From the NCBI GenBank assembly GCA_024277815.1, contig JAJRUM010000043.1:1-64000 (forward strand): DNA of 64,000 bases, in the 5' to 3' direction. Both the position numbers and the translations under genes were made by a program. This DNA comes from Gammaproteobacteria bacterium (lineage in GTDB: Bacteria; Pseudomonadota; Gammaproteobacteria; Xanthomonadales; SZUA-36). This document shows positions 55,906 through 64,000 of the stretch, piece by piece. The notes beneath the pieces are model-generated. The model had not been told where the DNA came from. It searched no databases and was given only the letters and a program-made list of their open reading frames with translations. The number at the start of each line of letters is the position of its first letter. Positions within the stretch are counted from its first letter, which is position 1.

Positions 55906-56153
55906 CAAGACAGGGAAGTTTGTCGCCACCCAGAAAACATGTTGTTGAAAAACAGCATTAAAGAATAACCCTAAGGGAAAAAGGGGAACAAGACCCACGG
56001 AGTGAGTCAGAATTTGTAGCACGGATGCCTGCAGACAAGGATGCTTGCAATCGCGCAAAAGGGGTAGACCAGCATGTCATTTAGAAATTGACAGCGCATG
56101 GTCGATCTAAGGAGAGGAGGTGGACATTTGATGCAAATCAAATCGAACCCACT

Positions 56154-56188
56154 AAAAAAAGACCCGCGAAAAATGCGGGTCTTTTTTT
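56154..56188. terminator. Terminator of sRNA B, also facing the NYN gene
   Basis: Seven As and GACCCGC pair with GCGGGTC and seven Ts around GAAAAAT. The symmetric A/T flanks let it serve the convergent NYN gene too. Confidence 0.88.
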
Positions 56189-56218
56189 ATTCAGGGAAGC
56201 CTGTTGGCTGTCAACCGG

Positions 56219-57031
56219 TCATGCACCCGCATAGTCGCTGATGATATAACCACCCGATTTCTGATCATGTTCCAGCGTGACCATTTTCTGTTCTTCCATC
56301 CGCTCAAGTAACTCACTGAAAGACCGGAACCCATGGTATCGCTCGCTGAAGCCGGGTTTACGCCGCTTTAAAGCCTGCTTGACCATCGAGCCCCAAACTT
56401 TTTCTTCGGGGTCACGTTCACTGAACAGGTCATCCATGGTCTCGAGCACCCAGGCGAAAGCCTGTTCCTCACGCCGCTGGTGCTTCCCAACTGCGGACGG
56501 AGTGTCGCCATTCTCCTTCTTGCCATTGGCCTTTTTCTTTCTGGGCTTGCGTCGTTCGGACTGGCGAACAATATCATCGTAATAGATAAACTCATCACAA
56601 TTGGCGATCAGCAGATTTGAAGTTGACTCCTTTACACCTACGCCAATAACAATTTTATTGTTCTCACGCAGCTTGGACACCAGCGGCGAAAAATCCGAGT
56701 CTCCGGAAATTACTACGAAGGTATCGACGTGCGCCTTGGTGTAACACAGGTCAAGTGCGTCCACGACCATGCGGATGTCAGCTGAATTCTTACCCGACTG
56801 GCGCACGTGCGGAATTTCGATCAGCTCAAACGAGGCTTCGTGCATATCGGCTTTGAAATCTTTGTACCGATCCCAGTCGCAGTAGGCCTTCTTGACAACG
56901 ATATTGCCCTTGACCAGCAACCGTTCAAGAACTTCCATAATGTCAAAGCGCGCATACTTTGCATCTCTGACACCCAGCGCAATATTCTCGAAATCACAAT
57001 AAAGTGCCAGGTTATTTGACTTGTTTGGCAT
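56219..57031 (-). CDS. NYN-domain protein with C-terminal OST-HTH/LOTUS-like domain
   Basis: 270 aa. NYN/PIN-like ribonuclease fold (LabA/DUF88): N-terminal YCDFENIALG with the first Asp, central SADIRMVVDALDL, and VVISGDSDFSPLVSKLRE with the catalytic Asp pair. A basic linker (RKPRKKKANGKK) joins to a C-terminal helical domain FSERYHGFRSFSELLERMEE, which fits OST-HTH/LOTUS. Likely an RNA-processing or -binding protein. Convergent with sRNA B. Confidence 0.85.
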   Translation of the reverse strand: MPNKSNNLALYCDFENIALGVRDAKYARFDIMEVLERLLVKGNIVVKKAYCDWDRYKDFKADMHEASFELIEIPHVRQSGKNSADIRMVVDALDLCYTKAHVDTFVVISGDSDFSPLVSKLRENNKIVIGVGVKESTSNLLIANCDEFIYYDDIVRQSERRKPRKKKANGKKENGDTPSAVGKHQRREEQAFAWVLETMDDLFSERDPEEKVWGSMVKQALKRRKPGFSERYHGFRSFSELLERMEEQKMVTLEHDQKSGGYIISDYAGA

Positions 57032-57093
57032 GCAGACAGGTACCTCGAATGGGGCTTGGCCGGATCAGCCTATTCTACTGCTAAAACAGGACA

Positions 57094-58449
<1,356 letters not shown>

Positions 58450-58464
58450 TCAGTTCACCGGCAT

Positions 58465-59460
58465 ATGACGCAAAACAGCGAATCTACCACCCCTTATTAC
58501 CGGCTTGACCCGGATACCGTCATCCAGGCAATCGAGTCGGTGGGGCTGGAATGTGACGGTCGCCTGCTGGCACTCAACAGTTATGAGAACCGGGTGTACC
58601 AGGTCGGCATTGAAGATGCCCTGCCGCTGGTAACCAAGTTTTACCGACCGGGCCGCTGGAGTGACGCACAAATTCTCGAAGAGCACGAGTTTTCACTGCA
58701 GATCGCAAGCGCGGAGATTCCATTGATACCTCCCATGGAGATCAATGGCCGGACACTTCACGAGCACGATGGCTTCCGCTTTGCACTTTTTGAGCGCCGT
58801 GGCGGACACGCACCGGAACTCGACCAGAAAGATACCCGCATCTGGTTGGGAAGGTTTCTCGGCCGTATCCACGCAGTTGGCGCTGCACAGGATTTTGCTA
58901 CACGCCCGCAACTGACGATTCAAAGATTTGGCCATCAGCCAGTGGAGGAGCTGCTCGCGGGGCAATGGCTTCCGCCACACCTCGAAACCGCCTTCGAAAG
59001 CCTTGCCAGTGACCTGCTGACATCTATTGAGGCCAGCTTTGAACGCGTGGGTGAATTTGCCGGCATCCGCCTGCACGGCGACTGCCACCCCGGCAATATC
59101 CTATGGCGTGACGGACCGTTGTTCGTCGACCTGGACGACTGCCGCAGTGGCCCTGCCATACAGGATTTGTGGATGCTGCTGTCAGGAGAGGTCGAGGAAA
59201 TGGCTGGGCAGATGAAAGACGTGCTCGAAGGATATACCCAGTTCTACCACTTCAGCCGACGCGAACTGGGACTGATAGAAGCACTGCGAACCCTGCGCAT
59301 GCTACACCATGCTGGCTGGCTGGCCAAACGCTGGCAGGACCCGGCCTTTCCCATCGCATTCCCCTGGTTTGGCGAACCCCGTTACTGGGAAGACCTGATT
59401 CTCAGCCTGCGCGAGCAACTGGGTCGCATGCACGAACCCGCACTGCAAATTCCATTTTAA
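58465..59460 (+). CDS. srkA: Stress response kinase SrkA (YihE)
   Basis: 331 aa. Aminoglycoside-phosphotransferase-like Ser/Thr kinase. Motifs: NSYENRVYQVG near the N-terminus, catalytic HGDCHPGNILW, and DLDDCRSGPAIQDLW metal site. SrkA protects against envelope stress, part of the Cpx response in enterobacteria. A 15-bp gap joins it to the Fe-S gene. Confidence 0.95.
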   Translation: MTQNSESTTPYYRLDPDTVIQAIESVGLECDGRLLALNSYENRVYQVGIEDALPLVTKFYRPGRWSDAQILEEHEFSLQIASAEIPLIPPMEINGRTLHEHDGFRFALFERRGGHAPELDQKDTRIWLGRFLGRIHAVGAAQDFATRPQLTIQRFGHQPVEELLAGQWLPPHLETAFESLASDLLTSIEASFERVGEFAGIRLHGDCHPGNILWRDGPLFVDLDDCRSGPAIQDLWMLLSGEVEEMAGQMKDVLEGYTQFYHFSRRELGLIEALRTLRMLHHAGWLAKRWQDPAFPIAFPWFGEPRYWEDLILSLREQLGRMHEPALQIPF

Positions 59461-59475
59461 GCAAAGGTTCCCACG

Positions 59476-60465
59476 ATGGCTAAATCACCCTACCGACCTT
59501 TTACACCGAACCCGGAGCAGCTGGCCCTGATGCCCAAAACTTCGGGGAACACGATCAACGGCATGGGCGAAACCGAGTACCGACGTCCATCGCGTATTTA
59601 CTGGCACGATCCTGACAAAATAAAGCACGGTAAATTACAAAAGTGGTTTTACACTCAGGACCCGGACAATCCCGCTATCAATGATGCGCGTGAGGCCCGC
59701 GCAAAAATCCTCGCCATCGAAGTGCCGCCCATCAGTGGAGAGCCGCTGCAGCAACCGGCGAAGGACTGGTCGCAGCAATTGGCAGCATATGCCGATACGC
59801 TCGATCTGGAACGGCTGGGTATAACCGCTTTCAAGCCTGAGTGGGCTTACGACGGCATCACGCTGGATTATAAATGGGCTATCGTACTGGGCTTTGCTCA
59901 CGACTATGAGCAGATGAAGTCCGCACCGGAAGCACCGGCCGGCGCCGAAGTGGTGCGCCAGTATGGGAGGGCGACCAAAGCCTGCAAGGACATTGCCACC
60001 TGGATCAGGGAGCGTGGCTGGGATGCTGCTCCGCATGCGGGCCCACTGGCCGGTCCGCTGCTGATGATCCCGCCCGCAATAGCCTGCGGTTTTGGCGTGC
60101 TCGGCAAACACGGGTCTCTGATCAGCAAGGAATACGGCTCATCTTTCCGGCTTGCATGCGTACTCACCAACATACCCCTGCAGCCAACCCCCAACACCAT
60201 TGACTATAACGTTGATGACTTTTGCAGTCGCTGTCAGGTGTGCGCCAACGCCTGTCCGCCTGAGGCCATTCAAGCCGAAAAAGTACCGGTCCGCGGCAAG
60301 CTGAAATGGTACGTTGATTTCGACAAATGCATTCCGTTTTTTAATGAAAACTTCGGCTGTGCCATCTGCATTACCGTCTGTCCGTGGAGCGCACCGGGCC
60401 GGGGTCACAGGATTGTTGAACAGCTCAAACGCCGCGAACTGCGTGGTAAATCGCCGCACCGATAA
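59476..60465 (+). CDS. Reductive dehalogenase-like cytoplasmic Fe-S protein
   Basis: 329 aa, with no Tat signal, unlike respiratory RdhA. Two clusters: CSRCQVCANACP, and CIPFFNENFGCAICITVCPW (Cx10Cx2Cx3C), the arrangement of reductive dehalogenases and QueG relatives. The corrinoid-binding middle (ACKDIATWIRERGWDAAPHAGP) is present. It may act as a catabolic reductase or serve as a non-dehalogenating reductase. Substrate unknown. Confidence 0.75.
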   Translation: MAKSPYRPFTPNPEQLALMPKTSGNTINGMGETEYRRPSRIYWHDPDKIKHGKLQKWFYTQDPDNPAINDAREARAKILAIEVPPISGEPLQQPAKDWSQQLAAYADTLDLERLGITAFKPEWAYDGITLDYKWAIVLGFAHDYEQMKSAPEAPAGAEVVRQYGRATKACKDIATWIRERGWDAAPHAGPLAGPLLMIPPAIACGFGVLGKHGSLISKEYGSSFRLACVLTNIPLQPTPNTIDYNVDDFCSRCQVCANACPPEAIQAEKVPVRGKLKWYVDFDKCIPFFNENFGCAICITVCPWSAPGRGHRIVEQLKRRELRGKSPHR

Positions 60466-60482
60466 AACGCGTAAACCACCCT

Positions 60483-60503
60483 GCCCGAATGTTTCATCCG
60501 GGC
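60483..60503. terminator. Weak hairpin after the Fe-S gene
   Basis: GCCCG and CCGGGC-type arms around an AT-rich loop between convergent genes, with no T run. Possible terminator only. Confidence 0.3.
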
Positions 60504-60509
60504 TACAGG

Positions 60510-60734
60510 CTAATAGTGCGGCGGAACCTCATCCTGGGCCTGGGCGCCCGGTGCCGCTTCACCCATGTCTTTAAGGCGCTCGAACAACAGGCCCACATGC
60601 CGCTTCAGTTCCATTATCTCACTGTCCTGCCTGGCGACTGCCGCATTCAGGGTCTCGTGTAACTGGTCCTGAAAAGCCGCCTGGCTCTCCAGTTCTTCGA
60701 TACGCTCACGCAACTTTTCCCGGGACTCGTTCAT
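60510..60734 (-). CDS. slyX: SlyX family protein
   Basis: 74 aa, a predicted coiled coil (REKLRERIEELESQAAFQDQLHETL) ending in the family tail PPHY. Function unknown. Overlaps the VOC gene (ATGA). Confidence 0.93.
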   Translation of the reverse strand: MNESREKLRERIEELESQAAFQDQLHETLNAAVARQDSEIMELKRHVGLLFERLKDMGEAAPGAQAQDEVPPHY

Positions 60735-61147
60735 GTCTCGGCCTGCGGTATTTTATCAGGTGGTTCCCACAACTCAACACGGTTGCCATCAGGGTCAATT
60801 ATCCAGCCAAAACGACCGAAATCATGCTCCTCTTTTTCCACTATGACCTCGCCGCCCCCGGCTTTGACATTCACCAACGCGGCGTCCAGGTCGTCGACCA
60901 CCAGATTGATCATGAACGACTGGCCGGAGGGGCCAAAATATTCTGTATCCGCTGCAAATGTGCTCCACACGGTAAATGCATTGGCAGGCATCGAGTCCGG
61001 TGAAAAACTGGTGCCATGTGTGGTTCCCCAGGCCTCGATGGCCAGCCCCAGCGTATCTCTGTACCAGTTGGCGAGACGTGCCGGATCAGCTGAACGGAAA
61101 AATACGCCGCCGACACCCAGCGCTTTGCCTTTACCTGCCTCAGTCAT
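60731..61147 (-). CDS. VOC (glyoxalase/bleomycin resistance) family protein
   Basis: 138 aa. VOC fold: GVGGVFFRSADPARLANWYRDTLG in the first half, WIIDPDGNRVELWEPP at the end. Function not assigned. Overlaps both flanking genes by several bases, thus in one operon with the dienelactone hydrolase and slyX. Confidence 0.88.
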   Translation of the reverse strand: MTEAGKGKALGVGGVFFRSADPARLANWYRDTLGLAIEAWGTTHGTSFSPDSMPANAFTVWSTFAADTEYFGPSGQSFMINLVVDDLDAALVNVKAGGGEVIVEKEEHDFGRFGWIIDPDGNRVELWEPPDKIPQAET

Positions 61148-61889
61148 TTGATTTGCTCCCGAAAACTTCTTCACAGGTCAGGCACAAATGCGCCCATGAA
61201 CTTTCATCTGCCAGTGGGTTATAGGCCAGTGGCAAACCATATTTCTGACCATTGGTCGTTGCGACCGGATTACTGAAACCATGCAGGGCGCCGGGCAGGC
61301 GGATGAAATCGTAGTTGGCGCCGGTCTTTTCCATCTGCGCCTTGAAGCCTGCGATCTGTTCATCGTCAATCAGCACGTCCGCTTCACCGTGATACACCAT
61401 AATCCGGCAGTCGATCCGCTCCGGTCCATCTACTGCCGCCAGCCCAATCGCACCATGAAATGAGCCAGTGAGATCAAGCGGCGCGCCCATGCGCGCCATA
61501 TGCGTGACCACCCCACCACCAAAGCAATAGCCAATGGCGCCGGTGCGATTGGCATCAACCATTTCATGCGCCTTCAAGCGTTCCAGTGCTGCCATGAAAC
61601 GACTGCGTGTACCTTCCATATCTTCAGTGCGGCCCGCCATCAAGCCACCGGCTTCATCAGGGTTGGCTGCGACACGACCGGCACCATACAGATCCAGTGC
61701 CATACCCGTATAGCCGGCCTCAGCGAGCATCCGCGCCCGCCGCTGGGCGTACTCGTTACAGCCCCACCATTCATGCACCACCAGCATACCGGGCCGTGGG
61801 CCCTGCCTCTGGTTGTCCCAGGCAATGTAACCCTTCATTTCTATGCCATCGCCCTGATAGGTTATTTCTTCGCTATGAATATCTGCCAT
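61140..61889 (-). CDS. Dienelactone hydrolase family protein
   Basis: 249 aa. Alpha/beta hydrolase with LVVHEWWGCN, nucleophile in GAIGYCFGGG (Cys nucleophile as in DLH), Asp in GEADVLID, and His in ALHGFSNP. Cytoplasmic. GGAG lies 7 bases before the ATG. First gene of the slyX operon. Confidence 0.9.
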   Translation of the reverse strand: MADIHSEEITYQGDGIEMKGYIAWDNQRQGPRPGMLVVHEWWGCNEYAQRRARMLAEAGYTGMALDLYGAGRVAANPDEAGGLMAGRTEDMEGTRSRFMAALERLKAHEMVDANRTGAIGYCFGGGVVTHMARMGAPLDLTGSFHGAIGLAAVDGPERIDCRIMVYHGEADVLIDDEQIAGFKAQMEKTGANYDFIRLPGALHGFSNPVATTNGQKYGLPLAYNPLADESSWAHLCLTCEEVFGSKSND

Positions 61890-62015
61890 CAAAAAACTCC
61901 GCTGGTTGCATGCAATCTACAGCTATTATAGTGCCCCGGCCCGTCGTTTGAGTACGTGCTTGCGTTTTCCACCCGTTGACCCCACCTCGTGATACATCAA
62001 ACAAAGGAATTATTT

Positions 62016-62381
62016 ATGAGCCAGATGGAAACCAGCCCTGAAATTAATATGGATGCGACCGCACTTGCGCGTGAAGAGGTTTACACCGACAGTCGTGTTG
62101 GCACCATTCGTAAAATGACACCGGTCACTATTGATGGTGAAACAGATAACAGCCGACCGGTACAGTTTATTGGCTCCACGCAAATCATGACACCCGGCGG
62201 CGCACTGCCGCTGACCTTTGAAATTGAAGCCGACAGCCTCGAAAGTGCTGTTGCGGGCTTTGGCGAAGCTGCCCAACAGGCCGTAGAGCGGACCATGGAA
62301 GAGCTGAAAGAAATGCAACGCCAACAGGCATCCTCTATCGTCGTACCCGGCCGGGAAGGCAGCAAAATACAGATGCCCTGA
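62016..62381 (+). CDS. Hypothetical cytoplasmic protein
   Basis: 121 aa, an AAGGA precedes the ATG. No signal or membrane helix; the C-terminal third is a helix (FGEAAQQAVERTMEELKEMQRQQ). The middle, PVTIDGETDNSRPVQFIGSTQIMTPGG, looks beta-rich. No family recognised. A GTGAC/GTCAC-rich stretch follows it. Confidence 0.6.
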   Translation: MSQMETSPEINMDATALAREEVYTDSRVGTIRKMTPVTIDGETDNSRPVQFIGSTQIMTPGGALPLTFEIEADSLESAVAGFGEAAQQAVERTMEELKEMQRQQASSIVVPGREGSKIQMP

Positions 62382-62410
62382 TGTGACAGCCGTCACGCCC
62401 GGCAGTACAC

Positions 62411-62441
62411 TGTCACCGGTAGATATCAGATACCGGTGACA
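62411..62441. promoter_or_regulatory. 11-bp palindrome, possible operator or hairpin
   Basis: TGTCACCGGTA and TACCGGTGACA are perfect inverted repeats with 9 bases between (GATATCAGA). It ends just before an ATG at 62444 and 59 bp before the start of the next gene. A DNA-binding site is more likely than a terminator, as no T run follows. Confidence 0.5.
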
Positions 62442-62499
62442 CCATGAACAAACGCCCCAGGCTTCTCACTACCCACTGGATACCACGCTTGCTCCCGGA

Positions 62500-64000
62500 A
62501 TGGCTGCAGAAGTAGGCGACAGCGTGCAAGCGCTTGTTGACCACGCCATCCGCTTAGCCCGTGCAGGGCGACTCGAGCAGGCAATGGCAGTGGCGGAGCA
62601 ATTACCCGCATCACCTGCCACTTTCCAACTACAAATCAGTCTGTTAAAAGGCAGCCATAAACCCGCAGACCGGCAACGGGCGAGGGATATATGTGCGCAA
62701 TGGCAGCAATCATCCCCTCACTCAGCAGAACCATTATTTGAACTGATCCAGTTGTACTGGAGCGCCGGCCAGGCTGAATTGACACTACCCCTGGCCACCC
62801 GGGCCGCAGAACTGGAACCCAACCATCGCCTGACCCCTTACTATCAGGCAGTGTCCCAACAGCTCATTGGCGAAGTCGACAACGCCATCTCAAACCATCG
62901 ACTTGCCCTGCTGCGCAATACCAAACATCCGTTCAGCAAACTTGAGCTTGAACTGGAGGTCGGAATTGCCGCCTATGACGTGGCTGCCGGCCACTACCCG
63001 GGATCCCCTGGGCTGAATGAAGTTGCCTTGGTGGACGAACAATCAATTTGCACTTTTTTACAGAAACATCTGCAAAGCTGGCTGGACTCAGGACCTGACT
63101 TTTCCACGCTTCGCCCTGACCAGGTTACCCGCTACGGCAACGCCTGCTACAACCTGGGTTGTATGGAAGTCAACCGCTATCACGGTCAGAACAGGGCACT
63201 GCAGTATTTCCGCACAGCCCTACAGGTAAACCCTGAACATGTTCTGGCGCGCGCAAACTACCTGTTTGTAAGCAACTATGTTCCAGCTCTGAACGGCCAG
63301 GCTGCACTGGATCTGCATCGAGCAACCGCTGCTGCATTGCGGCAACAGTATGGATCACCAAAAACCTCTTGGTCAGGCGTTCCGGACCCGGACCGGGTGT
63401 TGCGGATCGCTTATCTTTCTTCTGATTTCCGCCGTCATTCGGTAGCGCACTTCATCATTCCCGTGCTGGAGTCTCACTCGCAGGAAAATGTACACATCAG
63501 CGCTTGGTACACCGGCCATAAGCATGATGAATGGACACAAAGGGCAAAAAATGCTGTGCAAAAATTTACCCCTGCGGGAAACGTGACTGATCAGCAGTTG
63601 TACCAACAAATAACTCAGGACCGCATTGATATTCTGGTTGATTTGAACGGCTACACGCAGGGGCACCGGATGGGTGTCCTGGCACGGCGTGCAGCACCCA
63701 TTCAAATCAACTGGATAGGCTATCCCGGTACCACGGGACTCGATGTTATGGATTACCGGATTGTTGACAGTATCACCGACCCCCAACCTCAGGCGACCGG
63801 CCATTCCAGCGAGCAACTGATATACCTGGACCCCGTCTTCTCGGTCTATCTGCCGGCTAGCCCACTGCCTGATATTGCGCCTCAAACGCCCGCAACAAGT
63901 AACGGGTGTTTTACTTTTGGCTCATTCAACGCGCTGCCCAAACTCAATCCGGAATTGTTGCAGCTGTGGGGGCGAATTCTGGCCCGGGTCAAAAACTCAA
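62500..64000 (+). CDS. SPINDLY/O-GlcNAc transferase-like protein, runs off right edge
   Basis: About 500 residues visible, no stop before 64000, so it is partial. N-terminal TPR-like helical repeats (HAIRLARAGRLEQAMAVAE, LATRAAELEPNHRL, NRALQYFRTALQVNPEH), then from about residue 305 the catalytic start LRIAYLSSDFRRHSVAHF, HISAWYTG, ILVDLNGYTQGHRMGVLARRAAP, and INWIGYPGTTGLDVMDYRIVD. These are hallmarks of the glycosyltransferase 41 family (UDP-GlcNAc:protein transferase). The start (ATG 62500) has no good ribosome-binding site; an ATG at 62444 is in another frame. Confidence 0.8.
   Translation, partial: MAAEVGDSVQALVDHAIRLARAGRLEQAMAVAEQLPASPATFQLQISLLKGSHKPADRQRARDICAQWQQSSPHSAEPLFELIQLYWSAGQAELTLPLATRAAELEPNHRLTPYYQAVSQQLIGEVDNAISNHRLALLRNTKHPFSKLELELEVGIAAYDVAAGHYPGSPGLNEVALVDEQSICTFLQKHLQSWLDSGPDFSTLRPDQVTRYGNACYNLGCMEVNRYHGQNRALQYFRTALQVNPEHVLARANYLFVSNYVPALNGQAALDLHRATAAALRQQYGSPKTSWSGVPDPDRVLRIAYLSSDFRRHSVAHFIIPVLESHSQENVHISAWYTGHKHDEWTQRAKNAVQKFTPAGNVTDQQLYQQITQDRIDILVDLNGYTQGHRMGVLARRAAPIQINWIGYPGTTGLDVMDYRIVDSITDPQPQATGHSSEQLIYLDPVFSVYLPASPLPDIAPQTPATSNGCFTFGSFNALPKLNPELLQLWGRILARVKNS

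Larger units (their letters stand above)
55765..56189 (+). ncRNA. Predicted CsrB/RsmZ-like sRNA B, about 425 nt
   Basis: No plausible ORF. Contains about 14 GGA triplets, including five GGAAGT copies at 55825, 55861, 55880, 55895 and 55914. A perfect hairpin TTAGAAC-AGGGAA-GTTCTAA (55886-55905) presents GGA in its hexaloop, the ideal CsrA site; ACAAGGATG near 56036-56045 matches the CsrA consensus (RUACARGGAUGU). It ends at a strong terminator. The simplest reading is a CsrA-titrating RNA under sigma-54 control. Confidence 0.62.
55063..56218. other. 1.15-kb gene-less region with two sRNA transcription units
   Basis: Between ilvE and the NYN gene there is no credible protein gene; short frames here lack ribosome-binding sites and homology. 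The stretch instead holds two sets of upstream palindrome, sigma-54 promoter, GGA-rich transcript and terminator, described separately below. Confidence 0.8.

Noticed and set aside
55694-55948. An 84-codon frame inside sRNA B
   Set aside because: Its start precedes the promoter, and the sequence is low-complexity with no family resemblance.
55253-56189. CrcZ/CrcY-type sigma-54 RNAs
   Set aside because: Those carry repeated A-rich CA motifs for Hfq/Crc; here the repeated element is GGA. Kept only as a weaker alternative.
62444-62514. ATG at 62444 as start of the O-GlcNAc-transferase-like gene
   Set aside because: It is in a different frame and reaches a TAG after 23 codons.

Overview
This looks like one piece of a free-living gammaproteobacterial chromosome, probably marine or sediment-dwelling. 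The evidence is a respiratory nitrate reductase operon of proteobacterial type, a TonB-dependent receptor, SlyX/SlyD/SrkA/IlvE orthologues, and two proteins carrying sorting signals of the IPTL/exosortase H (XrtH) kind. The set of peptidases, a POT peptide transporter and hydroxyproline catabolism suggest growth on protein. A Woeseiales- or Halieaceae-like lineage fits, but that is inference. No tRNA, rRNA or CRISPR array was recognised.

Left edge (1-2.3 kb): an AT-richer patch with the 3' end of an IS3-family insertion sequence, a duplicated 27-bp end sequence, an orphan possible HNH-fold gene that may be 5'-truncated, and an IPTL-CTERM surface protein. 2.3-7.4 kb: glyoxalase I, an ATP-grasp ligase, a 'midcut' XrtH-type protein, a secreted FKBP and a radical SAM protein. 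7.4-16.4 kb: a lipid-type di-iron hydroxylase, a secreted amidase, a TonB-dependent receptor, an MBL hydrolase, an acyl-CoA ligase and a MaoC-like hydratase, probably uptake and breakdown of an acyl or amide substrate.

16.4-21.5 kb: napF-napD-napA-napB-moaA, with overlapping genes and an FNR-like box exactly 41.5 bp upstream of the expected start site; no napC or napGH. 21.5-30.3 kb: BamA/TamA-like barrel, M19 dipeptidase, lytic transglycosylase, formate-THF ligase, MscS channel and small unknowns. 30.3-32.1 kb: mtnA next to a class II aldolase, fitting the oxygen-independent DHAP shunt for methylthioadenosine or 5'-deoxyadenosine salvage. 32.2-43 kb: an M1 aminopeptidase whose lipoprotein leader carries an in-frame TGA, threonine synthase, an ABC exporter, SlyD, a Vgb-like propeller, and a three-gene operon for hydroxyproline use plus a DUF885 peptidase. 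43.3-55 kb: a di-heme peroxidase fused to two copies of an extra module, a DUF4097 protein, a second DUF885 peptidase, POT transporter, M20 peptidase, CDF transporter, half-size GDT1 protein and IlvE.

The most interesting stretch is 55.06-56.2 kb, about 1.15 kb without a credible protein gene. It holds two successive transcription units. Each has a GACA-N5-TGTC palindrome about 115 bp upstream of a sigma-54 promoter (GG-N10-GC), a related start of transcript, and a strong intrinsic terminator. The predicted RNAs are about 316 and 425 nt and rich in GGA; one has GGA in the loop of a perfect 7-bp hairpin. I propose a pair of sigma-54-controlled, CsrA/RsmA-sequestering RNAs, next to a NYN-domain ribonuclease-like gene.

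56.2-64 kb: NYN protein, class III aminotransferase, SrkA kinase, a cytoplasmic reductive-dehalogenase-like Fe-S protein, a slyX/VOC/dienelactone-hydrolase operon and the start of an O-GlcNAc-transferase-like (SPINDLY) gene that runs off the right edge behind a large palindrome.
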